Assembly (NCBI GenBank): GCA_001801685.1
Contig: MGYJ01000001.1
Location: 1-55,213, forward strand
Length of the DNA: 55,213 nucleotides
Direction: 5' to 3'
From: Gammaproteobacteria bacterium RIFCSPHIGHO2_12_FULL_63_22
GTDB lineage: Bacteria > Pseudomonadota > Gammaproteobacteria > Xanthomonadales > Xanthomonadaceae
This document shows, in pieces, positions 18,589 through 25,648 of this stretch. The notes beneath the pieces are model-generated. The model saw only the letters and a program-made list of their open reading frames with translations. It was not told where the DNA came from and searched no databases. The translations under genes and the position numbers were made by a program. The first letter of the stretch is position 1, and each line of letters opens with the position of its first letter.

Positions 18589-19356
18589 ATGCAGATAACG
18601 GTTCGCGGCAGCGGCCCGCCGCTGGTGATGCTGCACGGCTGGGCGATGCACGGCGGCATCTTCGAACCCTTGAGCGCGAGGCTCGAGTCATCCTTCACCC
18701 TGCACGTGGTCGACCTGCCGGGCCATGGTGCCAGCGCGCACAGCGGCGTTCCGCTCACGCTCGATGCCGTGGCGCGCGACGTCGCCGCACGCACGCCACC
18801 CGCCATCTGGCTGGGCTGGTCGCTGGGCGGACTGGTCGCGCTGCACGCCGCACAGGCGATTCCAGCGTCGGTGCGGGGCCTGGCGATGTTATGCGCCAGC
18901 CCGCGCTTCGTGCGCAGCGAAAGTTGGCTGCAGGGCATGGACGCCAGCGTGTTCACTGGATTCGCCAACGACCTTGCGCGCGATTACCGCGCCACCATCG
19001 ACCGCTTCCTGATGCTCGAGGCGCAGGGGTCCGACCACGTGCGCGATGACATCCGGTTGTTGCGCGAACAGGTCTTCGCGATCGCATCGCCGGATCCGGC
19101 GCGATTGGTGGAAGGATTGGCACTGCTGCAGGAAAGCGACCTGTGCGGGGGATTGCCTACCTTGTCGATGCCAAGCCTGTGGCTCGCCGGCCGTCGCGAC
19201 CGCCTGGTGTCGCCGGCGGCGATGCGCGCCGCCGCCGCGCTGGCGCCGGGCTCGCATTTCGTCCAGTTCGACCACGGCGGCCACGCGCCTTTCCTGAGCC
19301 ATGCGGCTGACGTGGCGTCCGCGCTGCTCGAATTTTCGGCGACACTGCGCGCATGA
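18589..19356 (+). CDS. bioH: Pimeloyl-ACP methyl ester carboxylesterase
   Basis: A 255-residue alpha/beta hydrolase that removes the methyl group from pimeloyl-ACP methyl ester, ending the BioC-BioH route to the biotin precursor. The oxyanion region is VMLHGWAMHGG and the nucleophile elbow is GWSLGG (Ser78). The triad Asp lies in GRRDRLVSP and the His in DHGGHAPF. The position between bioF and bioC, with an ATGA overlap onto bioC, makes the assignment much firmer than fold similarity alone. Confidence 0.95.
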   Translation: MQITVRGSGPPLVMLHGWAMHGGIFEPLSARLESSFTLHVVDLPGHGASAHSGVPLTLDAVARDVAARTPPAIWLGWSLGGLVALHAAQAIPASVRGLAMLCASPRFVRSESWLQGMDASVFTGFANDLARDYRATIDRFLMLEAQGSDHVRDDIRLLREQVFAIASPDPARLVEGLALLQESDLCGGLPTLSMPSLWLAGRRDRLVSPAAMRAAAALAPGSHFVQFDHGGHAPFLSHAADVASALLEFSATLRA

Positions 19357-20243
19357 ATGCTTCCCGTCCGTCCGTGTTCGACCGCCGCCGCCTGCGCCAC
19401 AGCTTTGGTCGCGCCGCGGCCGGCTATGCCGAAGTCGCCGTACTGCAACGCGAAGTCGAATCGCGCCTGCTGGAACAACTCGATGCGCTGGGTGACAAGC
19501 AACCCTTGCGCATCCTGGACGTCGGCAGCGGCCCGGGCCGCGCCAGCGGCGTGATGAAGGGGCGCTGGCCGAAGTCGCAAGTGATCGCGCTCGATATTGC
19601 ATTGCCGATGTTGCGACAGGTGCCGCGCAACACGCGCTTCTGGCGTCCGGTGCGCCAGGTCTGCGGCGAGGCGTCGCAACTGCCCTTCGCGGACGGCAGC
19701 ATCGACGTCATCTTTTCCAACCTGTGCCTGCAGTGGGTGCCGGACCTGCCCGCGGCCCTGGCCGAGTTCCGCCGCGTGCTGCGCGAAGACGGCTTGTTGC
19801 TGTTTTCAACCTTCGGCCCCGACACCCTGGTCGAATTGCGCGAAGCTTATCTGCAGGCGGGCGAACGAACGCCGCCGCTGTCGCCCTTCGCCGCCATCCA
19901 GCAAGTGGGCGATGCGATGATCGCCGCCGGTTTTCGCAATCCGGTGCTGGAGCGCGACCTGTTCAATCTCGAATATCCGCAGGTGATGGGCCTGTTGCGC
20001 GAGCTGCGCGCGATTGGCGCAGGCGATGCACGCGTGCAACGTCCGCGCGGCCTGGGCGGCAAGTCGCGCCAGAAAAAAATGATCGAAGCCTACGAGGCGC
20101 TGCGCGAAGGCGAGCGCCTGCCCAGCACCTGGGAAGTGATCAGCGCCTCGGCCCGGGCGCCGGGCGCGGGCACACCGCGCCGCGAGGGCGCGGTGGACAT
20201 CGCCAGTTTTCCAGCCGACCGGATTCCACGCCGTTCGCGCTAG
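19353..20243 (+). CDS. bioC: Malonyl-ACP O-methyltransferase
   Basis: A 296-residue SAM-dependent methyltransferase that methylates malonyl-ACP to start pimelate assembly. The N-terminal FDRRRLRHSFGRAAAGYAEVAVLQREV is typical of BioC. The SAM-binding motif I is ILDVGSGPGRASG and the later motif SNLCLQWVPDLPAAL is also family-like. It overlaps bioH by ATGA. BioC and BioH together form the complete methyl-mask pathway. bioA and bioD are not in the window, so they must lie elsewhere. Confidence 0.95.
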   Translation: MNASRPSVFDRRRLRHSFGRAAAGYAEVAVLQREVESRLLEQLDALGDKQPLRILDVGSGPGRASGVMKGRWPKSQVIALDIALPMLRQVPRNTRFWRPVRQVCGEASQLPFADGSIDVIFSNLCLQWVPDLPAALAEFRRVLREDGLLLFSTFGPDTLVELREAYLQAGERTPPLSPFAAIQQVGDAMIAAGFRNPVLERDLFNLEYPQVMGLLRELRAIGAGDARVQRPRGLGGKSRQKKMIEAYEALREGERLPSTWEVISASARAPGAGTPRREGAVDIASFPADRIPRRSR

Positions 20244-20264
20244 ATTCCCCCCTGCATCGGCCGA

Positions 20265-21068
20265 TCAGAAGCCGTGCTTCACCGACAATCCGCCGCCCCA
20301 GTCCGGGCTGCCGTCGGAGAAACCGCTGAGGACATAAGCCTGCCACTTGGTGGAATCGCCCACCTTGTGGTTGTAGAACGCCGTCAGCTCGTTGCGTTCC
20401 TGGCTTTTGTCGGAGGCCCGCTGCCGATAGTCGAAGACCGCGCCCCAGCTCGAGGCGTCGTTGAGTTTGTAACTGGCGCCGAGGTTGGCTCCAAACACGT
20501 CATCGAGTTGCAGGAATTCCGAATCGCCGAGCATCGCGTAGGACGCACCGCCAAACACGGTCCAGTCGCCGCGAGCCTGGTAGGCGTCGACACCGAGCGT
20601 GTAATCGTTCTGACCCGAACCCAGGCCCTGGTCGGCGTCGGCGGTGCCGAATTTCACCTTGCCCGTCAGGTCCAGGCCGAAACCGGTTTTCGGGTTGCTG
20701 ACCAGCGCGTAGCTCGCCGCTGCCACCACATCACCCAGCCCGGAGGCCGATCCCTCGGTGTCGGTCGTCGGCACGCTCTGGCCATTGCGGCCGCGGCCAT
20801 TCGGATTGCGATTTTCGGTGCCGCCGAGACCGGGAATCACATTGCCCGAACCGGAAACATTGATGTAGGGAACCGTAAGCTTCAGCGACCACGGTCCGGT
20901 GTCATAGCCAAAGATGAAGGGCACCGACCAGATGTCCGTGGTGGTAGTGGCGCCGTACTTGCCGGAGCTGTAATCAAATCCGACGCCGACGCTGCTGCCG
21001 TCCGCGCTGGCGCCAGCAGATGCGGCGAGCGCGACGAGCGCAACGGTTGCGAGCCATTGTTTTTGCAT
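20265..21068 (-). CDS. Predicted outer-membrane beta-barrel protein
   Basis: A 267-residue protein with signal peptide MQKQWLATVALVALAASAGASA. Alternating amphipathic strands run throughout (VGVGFDYSSGKYG, SLKLTVPYINVSG, GFGLDLTGKVKFG, WTVFGGASYAML, GANLGASYKLND). It ends in the C-terminal phenylalanine signature VKHGF used for BAM-mediated insertion. The GLGDV...Y motif recalls a family of uncharacterised transporter-like barrels. It lies 68 bp downstream of the GWG/RAEKP-repeat gene on the same strand, probably in one operon. The cargo or function is unknown. Confidence 0.75.
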   Translation of the reverse strand: MQKQWLATVALVALAASAGASADGSSVGVGFDYSSGKYGATTTTDIWSVPFIFGYDTGPWSLKLTVPYINVSGSGNVIPGLGGTENRNPNGRGRNGQSVPTTDTEGSASGLGDVVAAASYALVSNPKTGFGLDLTGKVKFGTADADQGLGSGQNDYTLGVDAYQARGDWTVFGGASYAMLGDSEFLQLDDVFGANLGASYKLNDASSWGAVFDYRQRASDKSQERNELTAFYNHKVGDSTKWQAYVLSGFSDGSPDWGGGLSVKHGF

Positions 21069-21136
21069 AATTCCATTCCTCGGGGGCGAAAGAAGGCGCC
21101 GGGCGATGCCCGGCGCGTAATAGACGCGGTATCGAC

Positions 21137-21877
21137 TCAGCTTCGGCGTTCGGGGCGGCTCGGCCGCTCAGGGCGCTCGGCCCGCTCCGGACGCTCCGCC
21201 CGTTCCGGACGCTCGGCGCGCGTCGGTTTCTCGGCACGGGCCGGCTTCTCGGCACGCGCCGTGTCGGACTTGCCCTTGGCCGATGCCGTCGCGTCGCCCG
21301 CCGCGGACTTGCCGGTATGCGATGCGCTCACCAGGGCGCCCAGGTTGAAGCCAAGTTGTTTTGCGATTTGTCCCCAGCCCATGCCATCGGTGCGCATCTG
21401 CAAGATGCCGGTGCTGGTGGTCGTGGTGCCGTCGGCATTGGTGACGGTACTGCCCATCAATGCGGCCTGCAGCTGTTCGGCAGTTGCATCGGTGCCGGCC
21501 AGGGCCTGGGCCAACGACAAGGTGATGTTGACCTCGCCCCAGCCCATCTTGCCGGTGGTCGGCACGATCGTGGTCGCGACCGTGGTCGTGCTGGTGGTGG
21601 TGCTGGTGGTGCCGTCGGGATTGGTGACGGTCGTGGTGGTGGTCACGTCGTTGTTGAGCGTGATCTCGGTGCCGTTGCGCAGTCCATCAACCAGCGCCTG
21701 GGCATTGGCCTCGGACCCGGCCAGGTCGGTGTAGGTGCCGACCAGGCGATCCGACGGCACCGACGCTGCGGCTTCGACTTCAGTGTCCGTGGTTGTGGTT
21801 TGCGCCTGGGACGGCGCGACAAACGCGGCAGCGAACAAGCTGGCGCAAAGCAGGGGGAGCAGGGGGGATTTGTTCAC
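21137..21877 (-). CDS. Secreted Thr-rich protein with GWG motifs and R/E/P-repeat tail
   Basis: A 246-residue exported protein of unknown function. The start is the GTG complementary to 21875-21877, preceded by GGAG at 9 nt, rather than codons further upstream in the open frame. Order of parts: signal peptide ending near PSQAQ; a Thr/Asp/Val-rich segment including TTTTTVTNPDGTTSTTT; two related motifs, GKMGWGEVNITLSLAQAL and DGMGWGQIAKQLGFNLG; a spacer rich in Ala and Lys; and a highly charged tail of about 45 residues built of imperfect five- to six-residue RAEKP/ERPERA repeats. The barrel gene follows 68 bp downstream. Confidence 0.7.
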   Translation of the reverse strand: MNKSPLLPLLCASLFAAAFVAPSQAQTTTTDTEVEAAASVPSDRLVGTYTDLAGSEANAQALVDGLRNGTEITLNNDVTTTTTVTNPDGTTSTTTSTTTVATTIVPTTGKMGWGEVNITLSLAQALAGTDATAEQLQAALMGSTVTNADGTTTTSTGILQMRTDGMGWGQIAKQLGFNLGALVSASHTGKSAAGDATASAKGKSDTARAEKPARAEKPTRAERPERAERPERAERPERPSRPERRS

Positions 21878-21975
21878 GAGTTTCTCCGGAAACCTCCGCG
21901 CGGTCGGGGGCGCCGGCGGTGGGCCTAGACTCTGTCGCAGCCGCAAGCAACGCGTCAATCCTCAACGGTGCAGGC

Positions 21976-22045
21976 GCGCCAATTGGCGCTCGCATGTTCA
22001 GCGAGAATTCAATGCGCGTTCACCCACTCGGCAGGTTTGCAAACC
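21976..22045. promoter_or_regulatory. Two perfect palindromes upstream of the barrel operon
   Basis: The 199-bp space between the PH-domain gene and the GWG/RAEKP gene holds two perfect palindromes: GCGCCAATTGGCGC at 21976-21989 and GGTTTGCAAACC at 22034-22045. A TTGACG hexamer pointing toward the GWG/RAEKP gene lies at 21953-21958, without a convincing -10 box. The positions fit operator sites upstream of a promoter. No regulator can be named. Confidence 0.3.
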
Positions 22046-22076
22046 GCGTCACACTTGAAGCTGAAGGCGATTCAGC

Positions 22077-22487
22077 TCATTCGGTTTCGAGGAAACGCAC
22101 GCGCTTTGCGTCGCGACGTGCCTCCACCAGTCCGCGGATCTTCTCGCGCACCGCCTCGGCACCCTGGATGTAGGGCAGCACGATGCCGGGCGAACTTTCG
22201 TCCGTGGTGAACAACTGGACGTGGCCCAGGCCGACCATGCGCTCGAAAAATCCCTGCTCGAACTTGGTGTCTCGCACGCGGTACAGCTCCAGGTCCTCGG
22301 TGGTCTTGGTCAGCACGCCGCGGGTGAACTTGAGGCGCTGGTCGGACAGGCTGTAGATCGTGTTGCGGGTCTCGAGCCATTTCCATAATGCAACTGGAAT
22401 CGGAATCAGCAGCAGGCAGGCAATGAACCAGCCGATGTTCTGCCACTGCGACGGATGCCCCGTCCACACGATGCTTTCTTCAGTCAT
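22077..22487 (-). CDS. PH-domain (bPH2/YdbS-like) membrane protein
   Basis: A 136-residue protein. A short N-terminus (ESIVWTGHPSQWQNIGW) leads into one membrane segment or hairpin (FIACLLLIPIPVALW). A bacterial pleckstrin-homology-like domain follows, with the strand pattern YSLSDQRLKFTRGVLTKTTEDLELYRVRDTKFEQGF. This is the usual layout of DUF304/bPH2 proteins. The ribosome-binding site GGGGGAGCAGGA is strong. Function unknown. It lies 65 bp downstream of the dehydratase gene and may share its transcript. Confidence 0.8.
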   Translation of the reverse strand: MTEESIVWTGHPSQWQNIGWFIACLLLIPIPVALWKWLETRNTIYSLSDQRLKFTRGVLTKTTEDLELYRVRDTKFEQGFFERMVGLGHVQLFTTDESSPGIVLPYIQGAEAVREKIRGLVEARRDAKRVRFLETE

Positions 22488-22552
22488 GTCCTGCTCCCCC
22501 GGCGTCAGCGCCTAGTCAAGCATGCGCCCGGCAAGCTGACAACGACCTGAGC

Positions 22553-23524
22553 CTACTGCGCCGCGATGGCGCTGAAGCGAATCTCGTCCAGGTCCACGTT
22601 GCCACCCGACAGCACCAGCCCGACCCGCTGGCCGGCAAAGATGTCGCGATGGCGAAGCACGGCGGCCAGCACGGTCGCGCAGGACGGCTCGATCATTATC
22701 TTGAGGCGCTCCCACACCAGCCGCATCGCGGCCATCGTTTCGGCGTCGTCCACCAGCAGGACCTGCACGCCGTGCTTGCGCATCAGTTCGAAATTCAGCG
22801 GGCCGATGGTGGCGCGCAGGCCGTCGCAGATCGTGTCGGGCACGACATCGAGCACACGCGAGCCCCGGCGCAGCGACTCGTAGGCATCGGCCGCGCCGGA
22901 AGGTTCGGCGCCAATCACGCGGATGCTTTGGCCGCAGCCAGCGACGGCCAGCGCGGTGCCGGATACCAGTCCACCGCCGCCCACCGGCGTCACGATCATG
23001 TCCAGTGCGCCCACTTCACGAATCAGCTCGAGCGCCGCCGTGCCTTGGCCGGCGATCACCGCGGGGTCGGTGAAGGGATGCACGAGCCGGGCGCCGGTGC
23101 GCTGGCCGATGTCGGCCGCCATCGCGTCGCGCGCAGCCTGGGTCGGCGCGCACTCGTGCACGGTCGCGCCAAAGGTACGGATCGCCGCGACCTTGGATCG
23201 CACCGCGCCAGCCGGCACCACCACGTGCGCGGCGATGCCGCGGGTGTGTGCGGCCAGGGCCAGCGCGGCGCCGTGGTTGCCCGACGAATGCGTGACGACG
23301 CCTCGCGCGGCTTCATCGTCCGACAGCGACCACACCGCGTTGCAGGCGCCACGAAACTTGAACGCGCCCACGCGCTGGAAGTTTTCGCACTTGAAATGCA
23401 GCTCGGCGCCGGCCAGCGCATCAAGCGAGTGCGACCGCAGCACCGGCGTTACCTGCGCGTGGCCCGCGATGCGCGCGGCCGCGGCCAGTACATCGGCTTG
23501 GGATAAAGTTCTTGCATCAGTCAC
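22553..23524 (-). CDS. Threonine/serine dehydratase-like PLP enzyme
   Basis: A 323-residue fold-type II PLP enzyme. The cofactor lysine is in FKFRGA (preceded by CENFQRVGA), the phosphate-binding loop is PVGGGGLVSG, and THSSGNHGAALALAA is the substrate loop. There is no C-terminal ACT domain, so it resembles catabolic threonine dehydratase or serine racemase more than the feedback-regulated biosynthetic IlvA. The GTG start overlaps the end of the frameshifted EamA gene by 8 bp. A neighbouring transporter suggests amino-acid metabolism, but the substrate (Thr, Ser or a hydroxyaspartate) is not decided by sequence. Confidence 0.85.
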   Translation of the reverse strand: MTDARTLSQADVLAAAARIAGHAQVTPVLRSHSLDALAGAELHFKCENFQRVGAFKFRGACNAVWSLSDDEAARGVVTHSSGNHGAALALAAHTRGIAAHVVVPAGAVRSKVAAIRTFGATVHECAPTQAARDAMAADIGQRTGARLVHPFTDPAVIAGQGTAALELIREVGALDMIVTPVGGGGLVSGTALAVAGCGQSIRVIGAEPSGAADAYESLRRGSRVLDVVPDTICDGLRATIGPLNFELMRKHGVQVLLVDDAETMAAMRLVWERLKIMIEPSCATVLAAVLRHRDIFAGQRVGLVLSGGNVDLDEIRFSAIAAQ

Positions 23525-24456
23525 TCTTTCGCTCCTCGCGATTGCCCAGCAGGCTGCTCAACGCCGATCCCAGCACGACCAGTGCCGCACCCACGTAACC
23601 CAGCGCACCGACGTGTTCGGCGGCAACCGCGCTCGGCCACAGGCCGTGCACGATCGCAATCACGCCCAGGCTCAGCAGCGGCGTCGTGGCCAGGATGGTG
23701 GACACCCGCGACGCCTGCCAGTGCGCCAGCGCTTCCGCGAATGCGCCGTACGCCACCAGTGTATTCAATGCGCAGTAGGCCAGCAGCCACCAGGCCTTCG
23801 CGTCCAGTTTCAACAGCGCCGCCGGATTCGCCAGTGGCAACAGCAGCACGCTGGCCAGCAAATAGATGAAGAGCATGATCGCCGGCGACGTGAGGCGCAT
23901 CAGCAGCTGTTTCTGGATCAGGGCGTACGCGGCCCAGACGATCGCCGCCAGCACCACCAGGCTTGAACCCAGGGCATATTCGCGGGCGCTGGTCAGTGCG
24001 TGCGACGACTGGTCGCGGAAGAACACCAGCAAGCCCGACACGATGATGGCCAGGCCCAGCCTGGCCCCAGGCATAACGTTCGCGAAAGATCACGATGCCG
24101 CCCAGGGCCATCAGCAAGGGCGCGAGCTGGATCAGCAACTGGGCGTTGCCGGGCGTGGTGTGCTGGACGCCGAGCAGATAGAAGACGTAGTTGCCGATCA
24201 ACAACACGCCGGCCAGCAACAGAAGATGCCAGCGTGATCGGCCCAGGCCGACAAACTGCCCCAGCCCGCCGCGCATGCCCAGCCAGGCGAGCATCACGCC
24301 GCCCGCGATGACGAATCTGAACCAGGTGAGCGTGTACGGGTCGAGCGACTCCAGGGTGATCTTCAGCGCGACCGGCAAGGTGGACCAACACGCCGCCGTC
24401 ACCAGCGCCAGCAACAAGCCGAGTTTCCAGCGGCCCGAGGCCTGGTGCATGCCCAT
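23517..24456 (-). pseudogene. EamA/DMT-superfamily transporter, single frameshift
   Basis: The two halves of a ten-helix drug/metabolite transporter lie in different frames. The first half (MGMHQASGRWKLG... to IVIFRERYAW, five helices and the first EamA repeat) is read from 24456. The second half (ARLGLAIIVSGLLVFF... to GNREERKSD) continues one base out of phase. The total length is 3n+1. Removing one C from the run CCCC at 24065-24068 restores a full 312-residue protein with the expected junction RERYAWARLGLAII. It is either a recent inactivating insertion or a sequencing/assembly error in a homopolymer. Otherwise no decay is visible. Confidence 0.85.
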
Positions 24457-24564
24457 GTGCGATCCTGTCTGCGAAGGCCAAGCACATTAGCATTCGAGGG
24501 GTCCGGATTAAGCGCCAATTCACCGCGCAACACCGAGACTCCGAAATAGAACAAGGGGTGCATC

Positions 24565-25395
24565 ATGATTTTCGGGCGAGCGGTAATCATCCTTGCGCTG
24601 TCGCTGGGGCTCGGCGCGTGCGCCACCTATTACGACGACGGCGTGCGTTACGAGGACGGCAGCTACTACTCGCCGGGCGATGCCGGCCGCGGCGATTACT
24701 ACTACGCGCCCGAGCCCAGCTACAACCGCTACTACTACGACGAGTTCGACCGCTTCTTCTTCGACTCGTCCTATTACGGCTTCGGTTCGTTCGGCGGTGG
24801 CTGGTATGGCTCGCCGATCTATTCCTATGGCGGCTACTGCTCGGTGCGCTATCGCTATTGCCCGCCGTTCGGTTATTACGATCCGTTCTTCGACCCGTTC
24901 CCGCGCTTCGGCCTGCAGATCTCTTTCGGCAACCGCTGGTACTACCCGTACGACTACGGCTATGGCCACGGCTATGACTACCGCCATCGCGCGCCGCCGC
25001 GTCGCCGGCCCGGCAATCCGGCCACGACGCCTGCGCCCGACGCCGGCGCTCCCCGGGCAGAAGCACCGGACCAGCCCTGGATTCCGCGCCCGGTGGACGA
25101 ACGGCCGCGCCGCGAGCGGCCGCGCCGCGACCCGATGGCCGATGACGGTGCTTTCGTCCCGGACGCCGACCGGGAGGTCATCGACCCGGCGGTAGGGGAT
25201 GACGCAGCCGACGCACCTGTCCGCCGTTGGCGTGGACCGGCGCCCCGGCCGGCGAGCGCGACGCCCAGTCCGGCTCGTCCGCCCAGTGCCGAACCCCGGC
25301 GCAGCAGCCCGCCGCGTAGCGAGGGCAGCAGCGATGGCGATGCCTCGCCGCGCCGGCGCAGTCGCAGCAGCGACCGCGACGATGACGGCAACTGA
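24565..25395 (+). CDS. Tyr/Gly-rich predicted lipoprotein with Arg/Pro-rich tail
   Basis: A 276-residue protein with a lipoprotein signal ending in LGAC (Cys19). Residues about 20-145 are extremely rich in Tyr, Phe, Gly and Asp (for example RGDYYYAPEPSYNRYYYDEF), followed by a Pro/Arg/Asp-rich, probably disordered tail to the end. AAGGGG lies before the ATG. No catalytic motif is visible. Such aromatic-rich lipoproteins occur in Xanthomonadales with unknown role; surface or matrix interaction is a guess. Confidence 0.65.
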   Translation: MIFGRAVIILALSLGLGACATYYDDGVRYEDGSYYSPGDAGRGDYYYAPEPSYNRYYYDEFDRFFFDSSYYGFGSFGGGWYGSPIYSYGGYCSVRYRYCPPFGYYDPFFDPFPRFGLQISFGNRWYYPYDYGYGHGYDYRHRAPPRRRPGNPATTPAPDAGAPRAEAPDQPWIPRPVDERPRRERPRRDPMADDGAFVPDADREVIDPAVGDDAADAPVRRWRGPAPRPASATPSPARPPSAEPRRSSPPRSEGSSDGDASPRRRSRSSDRDDDGN

Positions 25396-25460
25396 CCTTT
25401 AGCGTCGGTTTTTGACCCAAGCGGACGCGCCGGCAACCCGTCCGGCGGCAAAATCCAGGC

Positions 25461-25496
25461 AAAAAAAAGCTGGGAGTTCCCCCCGGAACTCCCAGC
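25461..25496 (-). terminator. Intrinsic terminator (minus strand)
   Basis: Read on the minus strand: a perfect 12-bp stem GCTGGGAGTTCC / GGAACTCCCAGC with loop GGGG (25469-25496), followed immediately by eight T (25461-25468). This is an excellent intrinsic terminator in the minus direction only; on the plus strand no T-run follows the stem. No minus-strand protein gene ends here, which is what points to the small RNA. Confidence 0.92.
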
Positions 25497-25570
25497 CAGC
25501 ATTCCCACGCGAGCCTTGAAGGATCTTGCGATCCGTCGACGCCCCCCGGCGTTTGGCCGCGTTGGGTGCA
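25461..25570 (-). ncRNA. Candidate sigma-54-dependent small RNA upstream of mnmG
   Basis: A predicted transcript of about 110 nt from the sigma-54 promoter at 25581-25596 to the terminator at 25461. Three hairpins follow in order. First, ACGCC-GGGG-GGCGT (25539-25552). Second, GGATC-GCAA-GATCC with a GNRA tetraloop (25521-25534). Third, the terminator hairpin, also with a GGGG loop. No start codon with a credible frame or ribosome-binding site lies in it. Structure, promoter and terminator are seen in sequence; expression and function are inferred. It is divergent from mnmG, so it may also affect that promoter region. Confidence 0.6.
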
Positions 25571-25580
25571 TGGAACCTTA

Positions 25581-25596
25581 AGCAGGGATCGTGCCA
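25581..25596 (-). promoter_or_regulatory. Sigma-54 (-24/-12) promoter, minus strand
   Basis: Minus-strand TGGCACGATCCCTGCT matches the RpoN consensus TGGCACG-N4-TTGCT. The essential GG (25594-25595) and GC (25582-25583) are spaced by exactly 10 bp, and the -24 block TGGCACG is a perfect match. The predicted start is near 25570. No bacterial enhancer-binding protein gene is in the window. Confidence 0.7.
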
Positions 25597-25648
25597 ACTT
25601 TCCCTGTTGCTGGCCCGACAACCCAAGCTGCGCGACAATGGCGCCCCC

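Noticed and set aside
21570-21660. GTGGT-rich stretch as a possible CRISPR or microsatellite
   Set aside because: It encodes the Thr/Val-rich part of a secreted protein in frame; there are no regular spacers or fixed repeat units.
25469-25553. A plus-strand small RNA with CCCC loops (similar in idea to sX13 of Xanthomonas)
   Set aside because: On the plus strand there is no T-run after the last hairpin and no promoter in the right place. The promoter and terminator both point to the minus strand.
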